From Lunularia cruciata (Eukaryota; Streptophyta; Marchantiopsida; Lunulariales; Lunulariaceae): a stretch of DNA of 64,000 nt. Location: contig OX419756.1 of the NCBI GenBank assembly GCA_948567375.1, positions 55,566,333 through 55,630,332 of the forward strand, written 5' to 3'. Shown here piece after piece: positions 23,170 to 33,800 of the stretch. The position numbers were made by a program, and so were the translations under genes. The notes under the pieces were generated by a model. The model was not told where the DNA came from, did not search any database, and saw only the letters and a list, made by a program, of their open reading frames with translations. Each line of letters starts with the position of its first letter. The stretch's first letter is position 1.

Positions 23170-24577
23170 AGCTGAAATAGCGCTTCAAAACACAGCGAAC
23201 CTAGAGCGCTGCTCCACTGTTCGTTGTCAATTTCTTGCTCCCTTTCTCCAACACTCGACTTCTGTGTCTGTCTGTTTGTTCTGCTCTGTGAAAGCTTCGA
23301 CGGATAAGGTGACGAGCAAGAAGAGCATCTCCTTCCTCATATTATTCGCCGGACTGTTCGTTCTTCACTTGGCTCCATTCCTGCCACCCAACACATCCCA
23401 GAACTCGATCGATTTGCTTTCCCACCTCACGTCCAACTTCTGTTCGCCGGGAAAGGAGGCCGTCGTTAAGTCGACGGGCAGGATATTTACTCACAGGACC
23501 TTGTTCTTGCTGCCTTTGCCTTCACGAGAATTCTAATGATTAGTTTAACTTAACCATGGTTATCTTCACAAATCATCTCATCATTAGGATAATCACGTCT
23601 TGACTAAATTACTAGTACTTGTGAGTCATGTAGTAATATTTCCGTAGCATATTTTGGAAATCTCCCATGGAAATTCGTGCATAATGTCAAAATGCGAAAT
23701 ATCGTATCATAAGTTAAAAGCACGAAATTCTCTCAGACGTTTTTGGTCCCTTTTTCTTTATTTTGCGCATATTACTGGATTGTCTCGTAGTTGTTTTATT
23801 TTACACCATTATGATTTGCGAACCGTCATAGGTTTTCAAGTATCAGAATTTTGAAGATCAAAAGTTCTAATATCGAGTTCCTTACATCATAACCAGAAAG
23901 CAACAATTCACCTGGCTCATAATGATTCAATAATTACTTATATTACTAGCAAAGGGCTCTAAACTCACTTCGCGTTGGATGTATCAAGAATAACTCTAAT
24001 GCATACACCAAAATAAACGCTGTTTCGTACCATTTCCTTCGGATATTAACTTTTTCGATATTGTACTTCCGATTGCTGGACTATTTTGTTTACCCGGCTA
24101 GTGCAAGAATGGAGTAATGTTATGGTACGTGTGATGAATATTGTTCTTTCTTTAGATTTGGGAAATCTCCAAAGTCATATTATATTCTTAATTATACTTA
24201 ATTTCAGGATGCATTTCAGCCTCCATTAAAGCGATCCGGAAATACAGAACTGATCCTTCTGGGCAACGTACCGGACTGACGTGAACGCATTAGTTTGCGG
24301 CAGGAGCCGGACGAAAGCTGACGCGGCTGACGGACAGAAGAATGCGCCTGCCGTGCAGGGAGTAGTGGAGCGAGAGATAAGCACGAAGAGCAGGAAAAGA
24401 AACTTGAGATCAGAAAAGAAGGAGCAGGTGGACGATGGCAATATGAGGGAGTGATGGTTCATTGATCGATCGATTGCCCAAGGCTCTGAGGCTACCATGA
24501 GCATGCTAGGCACAAAGTGCGAAGCTGTATCTGCCAGCAGCTGAGAGAATTTTCGGGCACCGGAGCGTCGGGGGAAA
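23170..24577. promoter_or_regulatory. Divergent promoter region SEP1-like / MUCI70-like
   Basis: The two genes start on opposite strands 1.4 kb apart, so this stretch must contain both promoters and leaders. A plus-strand frame at 23264-23536 with a hydrophobic segment shows no family match and is not called. I see no certain light-response box (no G-box hexamer). The middle part, about 23550-24200, is more AT-rich. Confidence 0.4.
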
Positions 24578-27500
24578 ATGCCACTCTCCTCGACGAGCTC
24601 GGTCTCCCGGACTGGAACAAGTTCATTCGACAGTGATGATGAGCACAATGCTGGTTCTAAGCAGGGGTATCGAATCGGCATACGGGGCGAACTTGACTTT
24701 GATGATGACAATAGGCGGGCGAGGAGTCTAAAGCATAGGAAAAGGACGCAACAAGCGAAATTAGCCGTCAGAAGAAGGTTGCAATATTTGGATAGCACAA
24801 CTTGGAGAGGGAGGCTGAATATTCTTGTTCTGTGTTCGGTGTTCGTGATCGTGTTTGTCGAGGTGCGCCATTTCTCTCAAGATCGTCCGTCGTCTACAAG
24901 TATTTTCTTCTATCTTCGATATGTACTTTCCTCCCTCGTTGTTCCAAAGCTTGTTAGTAACCGCGCAACGTTCCTGTCGTACGTATCTGGTGGACAAAAA
25001 TGTGATCCTGGCATTGTAAAGACTACAAAACTCACGAAAGGCATGTGAAGACTTGTCATCTGATGCGACTAGAAACTTATTAAATCGTGAGCTGCTCTAG
25101 AATTACTTAGGACGTTTGAATTTCTCACAGATTAAGATTGTAAATCAGACCTAGAAATATACTTTCAGCTAATGAATGAGAGGAATTCTCGTCTTTCAGA
25201 ATGCTTTTGAGTTTTTGAGAGTTGTGTTCACCTTCTGAAACTGTCTCCTCAAGGAGTGAAAGCCATTGGTGAGTAAGTCAGAATAGCTCGAAGAGAAAGG
25301 TCCTAGATCGTCTTATTTAGAATTTCGGCACGGTTCGCTTCACTTTTTCTCTGATGTTTCCTGAAGCACCCACCTATCCTTTTAGGTACAGGTGATGGCG
25401 ATTTATGCGGATAAAATTGCAATTGCTTCCACCTCTTCATCTTTAGTCAATATCAGAAAATACACCTGGTAAACATATGTACGCGTGGTACTGAACAATT
25501 ATCTGTTATTTTTGGTCCACAGTTATTGACATTGACGCAAAAGAGGAAGATACACTTGCAGTGAACGAAAAAAGTACTCTACAACTGCAAGAAGACGATG
25601 AGCCGATTAAGCTCAAGCCGAGTAATCTCGACAAGATGGACATGCCTACTAAGAAAATTAAGGGCAAAGAAGAACGTAAGTTACCACGGCCTTCCTGGAA
25701 TTCTTCTGGTTACATCAGCTCCCGTCACAAAGCTCCAGCAACAAGTGTTGGTCTGTAACATACCAGGAGCGGGTGGAATTGCATATAGAACAGGAACAAG
25801 GACTGATGAGGACATGTGTTCCCACTACTTGCAAGTAGAACACCAGTGTAGCTTGGTCAAGAACTGGATTCATGTGGAAATCTATTCATCAACGCCGACA
25901 CTAACATGTATCGGTTATTGCAAATGCTCAGCATGCCTAAAGCTTCTACCTGTTGAAGATTTGGAGACAACTAAGTTGCCGGAAGCGAGCGAAGGTTTGG
26001 TCAGAGTACTTAATTATGTTCACAAGAGGGGTGACCCTAAGGAAAGGGAAATTGAAGACAGCCCGATGGCCAGTGCATTTGCAGGATATCAGACGATGTA
26101 TGAGAGAGCTAAAAGTTTTGAGGTAAGACCCATAGTCATGGAGACATAGCTACTTCGGTTTTGGCAGTACCTGATTGGTGAATCGTGAGGTTCTAATCAA
26201 CCATCAAGCTTGTGAAAAAGACGTGTTGATTACTTAGAAGGAATAGTTGTTAAAACAAAGTTCCTTATTCAAGGTTTCTGTTTTCGCTCTTCCCAAGCCC
26301 AGTCTCTATTTTGGCGTTATACTTGAACCACTGTTCTTCTTTCTACGTACCTGGTCTTTGACTGGAACTTCTTTGTTTATGATGTAAAGCTAAGGGACAC
26401 GATGGAGGTGCACTGCGGATTCTGTGAAGAAGGCAGTGGATTTGACGTAGACTCTACAGACAAGTCGTTCATGGAACAATGTGTTGTTGTAGTGCTGACT
26501 TGCACTTTCGGTGGGGGTGATGACCTGTACCAACCTATCGGCATGACGAATGCTTCAGTGGAACAGGTAGGAAATCCTTGTGGTCCTTCTCATCCTTGCT
26601 AAACTTCTCCAGTAATGTCAGCGGCCTTCTGGTAACCGTAGAAATGATATGACCATATTGCTAGCACTAACCTTTCGAGGTACTCGGCATCTTAAGATTA
26701 TCTCCCAAGTTCGAACTGTCATCTAAGTCGGATTGTTCGATACCTTTAACACTACGAAGGTAATCGTTACGACAACTCTTTTATGCTGTCAAAACATAGA
26801 GCTTGATCTTTTATCAATTACGGACTGCGTGCCTTATTTTGTAGCTCTTATGAGGATTGTCATGGACACTTACCACTTTTTCGTCGAGAATATCAAAAGA
26901 ATGTAGATTCATACATTCATGTAATCATCGTGTATCTCGAGGGGTTGACTTTCATCTCACGATAGCTAGTTTTGCGTTTCTGATAGCGCGTCGAAGTACT
27001 CTTTTTTTATAATCTCTTTATATCACCTGCAGCAGTAAGCGTGTCATGCTTCAGTCTGTAACTGCTGACCTGATTGATCTTCCACTCGAGAACTTTTACA
27101 AAGATTCAATCGTCCGAATGTCGTCACAAAATATCCTCTATTCTTGTAATTAAAAGCACAGAAATATGTCTTGTAGTTCTTTCTTGCTTTGCTTCATTGC
27201 GTTGCTACAGTCTATTTGACTTGGGTCTTTACATATGAATAATTTGTACTTAATTGCGAAAAGATACGTCATGGTTCGTCTCCTGCAGCTTTATATCCGG
27301 TCTTTTTGTTTAGGATCATGGACTATAGAACCGAATCATCATATTTGATTTTTTGGTACAAGGGAGCTCGGCAAACCTATGTGGAGGTTAACTCACCTGA
27401 TAATAACGGCTTGCTTATGAGTTGCCGACGTGGAATTTCCACATTTTTCAAAACGCCTTCTCTGTATTGCATTTGCATATCTGGTTGATTACTTCCGGCC

Positions 27501-28711
27501 GCCACTCACCGCAGGCACGTAGGTTGTAACGGATTTTGTTCCAACGTACTTGGTTTGTAGGCTTCTAGTTTATTGATGGTGGGTGCTATTGCTGGAATTC
27601 AAGTGACCAGGTTTGCTACGTTGCATTATGGGACGAAGTAACTTTAGAGGCCCAGGCCAAAGAAGGAAAGGCTCCAGATCCTGAGACTTTCAAAGTGGGA
27701 CTGTGGCGCATTGTGATTGTCCGAAATCTTCCGTTTTCTGATCAGCGACGAAATGGGAAGATTCCGAAGGTATGTTCTGGGTTTGTCTTCTTTTAGTGAG
27801 TTAAATGGTCAGTAGTGGTCTTGCTGAACTCTCTTCTCAGTTAAAGGAGTGGACCATTTCTCAGTCACTGGTGCCGTTCGTTACTAAAATGAGATCATCG
27901 TGGGTATTTAAGCGAACTTCTGACGCGAAATTTATACGGGTTATAGATGTTGAACCACCGACTCTTTCCAAACGCAAGGTTCTCGATTTGGGTGGATTCA
28001 AAGTCTCAGTTTCGTAGAGATCCTATTGGCGTGTTGGAAGCTCTACTTTGGCGGCCGAAAGTATCGTTTGCAATTTCAGAACATGGAGGTCGCAGCTGTG
28101 TTTACGCGGAAGGAGCAGCTATCGTCCGGAAGCATAAAGCTCTACCTGAGGAGGTATCTATTCAACTAGAGCAATATCGAACGGAGAATATTCCTGAGCG
28201 GGCCTTGTTTCACGGTCACAAAGGTATATTCTATGCTAGCTTTCATATGCATCCTAGTTGTCTGTAGATCTTCTACCAGATCGCTCACTCATAACTGCAT
28301 CGGAGAGTTACTACTTTCTACACTTCGGGAGTTTATTGTGAGCTAGTGAGTCATCTGTAGCGACGACTATTCCAAGACTTGTATGACGTTAAAGTGCCGA
28401 AAGAAGCGCCTAAAGCGCCGATAGGGTGCAAGTTGGCTTACAGATGTGTTGACCAAATGACTTTGTTGTCGTGTACAGCACTGGCAGAGGCATCAGTCAT
28501 TGTCAGGGAGCATACAACCCTTACGAATCTATTCATGTGTCTGTGGTTCAACGAGGTGATGAGGTTTACCGCTCGTGACCAGTTGAGCTATCCATATGTA
28601 CTGTTACGAGTGCAGGCGATGCAAGTCAATATGTTTCCAGTTTGTACTAGGCGTGCTCTTGTCAATAGTATAGGCCATAAATCAAAACCAAAACCTCTAG
28701 TCATCAATTGA
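24578..28711 (+). CDS. MUCI70-like glycosyltransferase (DUF616 / TOD1-MUCI70 family)
   Basis: This is a type II membrane protein of the plant DUF616 family. MUCI70 is a Golgi protein needed for pectin and mucilage polysaccharide, and the family is treated as hexosyltransferase-like. Exon 1 starts at 24578 and has a TM helix near residues 80-97; its donor is uncertain (24956 would keep the phase). The next exons are 25523-25675, about 25767-26122, 26390-26566, 27611-27769, 27947-28223 and 28479-28711. The last five join in phase at GT-AG borders. Domain marks in order are MEVHCGFC, FGGGDDLYQPIGM, CYVALWDEVTLEAQ, GKIPK/MLNHRLFPNA, SIWVDSKSQFRRDP, FAISEHGGRSCVY, LAEASVIVREHT, NLFMCLWFNEV and MFPVCTRRALVNSIGH. 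Length is about 577 residues, normal for the family. The 1.0 kb intron at 26567-27610 contains a repeat. Confidence 0.87.
27270..27575 (+). repeat. Dispersed repeat copy 1 (in MUCI70-like intron)
   Basis: This segment is similar to 36905-37190 along its whole length, by eye roughly two thirds identical. The best shared blocks are AGCTTTATAT, GGATCATG, ACGTGGAAT and TAACGGATTTTGTTCCAACG. It lies inside the intron 26567-27610. The copies are in the same orientation and have no clear coding frame in common, so I call it an old duplicated non-coding segment or an unnamed transposon fragment. Confidence 0.7.
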
Positions 28712-30888
28712 GATTAGTTTGCTAGAGGCCAAGACCAATTTGTACGTTCTATATCCTATGGCCATAGGAGATGGACTAGTTTTAGATAACATTTGCTATC
28801 AGTAATATTTTATATCAATGAAACTTTTCGTATACATCCAAATCTAAGCAAGTGCACTGGAAAGCTCACATTACGTAAGTCTTGATGACTTCTTGTAGAG
28901 ATGCAGAATCTCGGTTTCAGCTGTGCATAAATCTCAGTCATGCTTGTCCATGCAACACAATGTTAGATCCGACCACCCCGTTACTGCAAGATATGTGGCT
29001 TGTCATTCCCAAGAATCTATAAGTACCTCTGGATTCAAAATCAAGGGACGTTGCCTACATGAATCTAGAGGAATCTAGTCGCATGCCTCTAGTGAATATC
29101 CCCTATGGACTAATCTTGGTCCATCTTCTCCAAATAAGAATTTACCTATTAAGGGTATTCATAACTTAATGTATCTCTCTCATCATCTTGATGCACCAGT
29201 ATCATAGGAGACAGTGCTCCTCACCCTCATTTGTCCATTCATAACTTATGTGCATTTTTCTCTGAGTCTTGACCCCAAGTACAGAAGAGTACTTGAGGCA
29301 TGATGATGTAACCGACTCTCAAAATTGTGTGACTCACTGTTAATTTTAATTTATGCGTTAATCCATTCATGATTGACAAGCCCCATTGTAAGCCCTATTG
29401 TAAAATTTGATGAAGTTCCCCACCTATTTCAACCCATTTGCTTACTGTGTCTCCCTAGTGTTATTACACATCTGCAATGCAAGTAGGGCATCATTGAAGT
29501 GGATTGTGCACAGGATTCCGATTCCCAAATAAACATACATAGTGGCAGCTATCATTAAGATCAGTGTCAGAAGTTGGGGGCCAGAGGTAATTCTTTGGCC
29601 AATTTAGGACGAATGGGTGACTGGCTTTCAAGGACTGTTCTTTGGACCATCCATTGGTGCAAGGATATTGGGGATATTCTTGAATGTATTAAAACGAGTG
29701 CTATTCTGCATACCCTTCATGGTAGTTGTTGGTAACTTGAAACCGGTATGTGGTAATTCTACCTGTTACTGTTGAGCTGAAATACATTCGCTGTAACAGC
29801 GTAAATTATTGTCCACACCCGAGTATACAAACCAATCCATGTCAGTAGTGTAGAGAAAACGAACTGTGAGACAATGATCTGAAAATTGCTCGCCGACCGA
29901 CTCAAGACCTTTCCATAATTTTGGATAGTCGATGATAGAGCCGAGTATATTCGGATACATTCCTACTCTGGTAGATTCGGAAAAAGTTTATGCAGGCCCA
30001 GAGATGCAGTTAAACCATGGGTTCTCAGAGCTCTAATACTTGTAATTATAAAACACGCAGGTCCAGGAAGACGCAGATCACGCATTTATATCTCAAAATG
30101 TAGCTCTCTTCCTGCTTTCTTCCTCACAAAGAGCCCTGGACATTCATGGAATATTAACGGGCTACTGCCTGCAAGAGTCCTCAAGAGCACGTTCGAATGA
30201 ACACGTTCTCAGGAACCCAAAATTGTCTCGATTGGGTGTTGAAACTGAGTAGAGCACACAACGAAGAAGTTTCTAGACAGTTTGCATAATTTGAAAACAA
30301 GATGTTCGTACCAGACGTGTTGATCACAAAGCATTGTCGTCTGAAGAGCCCGAGGAAGATAGGCTGTTTCCAGTAGGAAGAGAGCAGGAAGAAGGTGAAC
30401 TCGCACCCCATCCCATAGGTTGTATTAAGGAAAATGTTTTGTACAACGTATGAGATCGGAAGGGAATTGATTGTGGGGAAGTGGCAAGAAACTTTCATGC
30501 CCCCGACATCATCGCGAAGTAGATCAAGTCGAATATGTTGTCGTGACTCATTTATAGATTTTACAAGTTTGTGGCTCAATGATAGATAAAAGGTAATCAT
30601 ACTAATCCTTTTGACACCAGTCATTCGACAGGCATGCCAGAAATGCAAGTCAGTATACGAATCTTTTCGTTCTGTCACATGATTGCCTGCGCAATGTGAC
30701 AGGATGAGATCCTAGGCATCAGGTAAATTTGAAGGTAGTGACAAGTATACAAAGTGACATCAAACTAATATGCAGACAATTTGGCGCTGATCTTTGATAA
30801 CGAATGCTGAAAAAATGCGTCAGTTATGAAGCCTTGGACTCTGCGATACGATGGCCTGCACCTTGTGACACAGATGGACTATGATGCA
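28712..30888. other. Convergent 3' region between MUCI70-like and NOT4-type genes
   Basis: Two genes converge here. A minus-strand open stretch of 165 codons at 30181-30678 lies just past the stop of the RING gene and shows no domain; it is probably 3' UTR or chance. Nothing else was recognised in about 2.2 kb. Confidence 0.4.
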
Positions 30889-33800
30889 TCATTGTGCACG
30901 CAACCGTACACTGGAGCTACGGGACAGCTTCATGGCTACATCGGTATTATAAGGTATCCTACAACCAGGACATCGACCATCCTCGGCGGCAATTCTGTGG
31001 TGACAGAATAGGCACAACCGGAAACCACAAGGGCAGGGTACAAACGAAGAGTCCGTCATGTCCAGTTCCTCAGTACATATGGGGCAGTACGATGGTGCTG
31101 GGGGAGGGCCCCAAAAGCTACTACCATGTCCAGCGCTCCACGTTGGTGCAGTAGACTGTAACGGAAAACTGTGTTGCTTGGAAAGTGTGGGTAGTGTAGG
31201 TGGCCTAGCCGCATCGTCAGGTCTCCAAGCTCTGCCACCCATACCCCTCATCCTCCCCCCGAGCATCCCAGCCTTGTACTTGTACTCTGGCTTAAGGTCT
31301 GGAGTAGCTCCGCACTTGTTCTGTTTTTTCTCTACAGGAATATTATTCTCACTACAAATGGACTTGTGTGGGTCGGAAGTTTTGCAAGCTGCTCCTTGCA
31401 TGTAAATCGCGTCTGCCACCGCTTCCCAATCGTCTTCAGCGTCATGAGAATGAGTTCCATTTTCCTCATTTGAACTTCCAGCGTACCCACTGCTCGTACA
31501 GCTGCTAGTTGATGGAGTTGGGCTGAAATCACCTCCAGAGCAACCTAAGCATGCAGGTCCCCGGTCGTGCTTAGGGTCATTTAAACCCATTGTCTCTTGT
31601 TCAGCTCTTGTGAACGTGTTCATTCTGCAGGTAAGTTCCTTAGGTAGCGTCAAAGTAATTTTCTTTCCAATACTTGGGCCACCAGAATCCGGGGCCAGAT
31701 TGAGAGGAGCAAGATGCATGCTCGTAGACGGCATACTCTCTTTGTCTGAAAGGCAGCACTTATCGAGCAGACTTTTCCCTTCAACCTCCACAAGATCTTT
31801 GTCATCCTGCAAACTCACATTTAACCTCAAATCCTTGTCTTTACTCTGATTCTTCACAAGGTTTATCTCTGGCAGCTCAGAGCTCTTGCTTTGTTCCCAT
31901 CTCAGCACCTGTTTCACGCCACCTTGACAAATCGGCAAAGGTTTCTTGATAGAAGATGAAACATTTTGTTCGGTGCCAGAAAGTTTTCGTTCAGTGTCAA
32001 ATCTCTCATTACGATCAGGTCCACTAGGCTGTATACAGAAACCTTGGTCGGCATATCTATCAGGAGATCTCTCGTTGTTGCTTTTCGGAGCCATAATATC
32101 ATGGCAGTCTTGATCCTCATGTTTACCTCGACTGTGATTGCCTGCATCCGATATATTAAAACAGATACCATAGGTTCAGACATGTTGCAAAAGCAGACTT
32201 ACAGGGTGATTTAGCGAAATTAATTTCGTGAAGGTAAATCGCATGGTAACCTACCCACTAGCATATATGAGTAATGGGAGCGGAAGCCGTTCGCAGATCG
32301 GTGGATCCATACCGAATTAGGACCCGACAGACACAAACCGGGGACATGCACATGGAGCCGATTAAATGCATGAAAGAACCGATGCAAACCAAAGACATGC
32401 TGATCTAAGCAAGTAAATAAATGCAAGTCTAAGCAAGTAGGAATTGACAAAAGAACACATGAGCGAACTCGATCCAAAACAGCAGCGAAGATTGATATAT
32501 TCCATGAGGAAAATACAGCATTCAAAATCTGCAGTGGTACCCAGCATCTAACGAAAGAAGCGAGCCCTCCCAGCAAGGTGCTGGGGAAAAACAGAGGATG
32601 CATTTCAAAGAAAAGTGAACCATCGAGCAAATAGGAAACACAGTGTTAGTGGATGGTAAAATGGTTCAGATCGCAACGAAACGAGACCACCTTTGCGTAC
32701 ACATGCTCATCCCTTCACTGCGGTCGTACGTAGTCGCGTATAATACCGAAGTGTGGTGTAATGTTATGGTCAACAAATACTTGTAATTTTGTGTGACTCG
32801 GTTTTACACTGACAAGGACTGACTATGATCACATAACCAATGGCAATATGATGGAAACGTCCTTTTGTGGTGGGTTGCAAAACCATTCCTAAAATCAGAT
32901 TCCCTAGTACGAATTTGCACACTCGAGGCTAGACTGGACTTGACTTAACTGTTCTATGAAGTTATACGGAGTTCTCCACAGCCAGTACAGTCAAAGTTCT
33001 AATGGCCTTGAGAGAGACGATAAAGACATGCAGCAAACCCAAGTTCGTGCGATGGCGATCAACCTGGAGGAGGCAGAACTGGCAGAAGGTTATCATTACA
33101 TATGTGGTGACAAAGTCCGTACTTCAGTTACTAGGGGCTGCAAAATATTACTGCCATGACCCATAAACTCCAGCCCACTGACTGTAAATTTGCGAAGGCA
33201 GAGGCAAGATAAAAGAGACGGCAAATAGATTCGGGACTGAGATGGTGCATACCCTCGCAGGCTCTATGTCACCTTGTTTGCGTCAACAAGAGACCGAACA
33301 GAAGTACCCATACCTTCACAAGAAGTCTGCACGCAAACACTATTGACTTCGTCAGTGGCCCCCATAGTGTCGGGGCCACTGTCGAAGTATCTGGAAAGGA
33401 GTGCCACAGCACTTCCAGGACCGTCTTTCTCCCAAGAGCAAACTCGGTTTCTTCCTATGAGAGTCGCTCACGAATTTGGGGGAAAGATATAACAGGACAC
33501 AGCTCTTGCCATGTCCCACCGGAGTCAATTTTGGTAATTAGATCAGTAGATAGGCGGAGGAACCAGCAGGCATATCCTAACCGGGGACGTGCGTTGCTTC
33601 TACCTGAAAGACCGACACTAATGATCCAAAGCGAAAAGCAGGAAGTGACGGAAGTCATTACACAAAGCGAGGGTATACTTGGGGATCAGAGCAAGAATCT
33701 ATCGATGCTTGGGACGGAAAGAGACACTTGGACAGACCTACGTTTTCTTAGTAAGATGCGTTAATTATGCAAATATTACTGTGCATGAAATCCCCGACAA

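Noticed and set aside
24226-24798. 190-codon minus-strand frame over the start of the MUCI70-like gene
   Set aside because: It overlaps the well-supported exon 1 on the other strand and its leader, and has no family marks.
30181-30678. 165-codon minus-strand frame after the RING gene
   Set aside because: It has no domain and is probably 3' UTR or chance.
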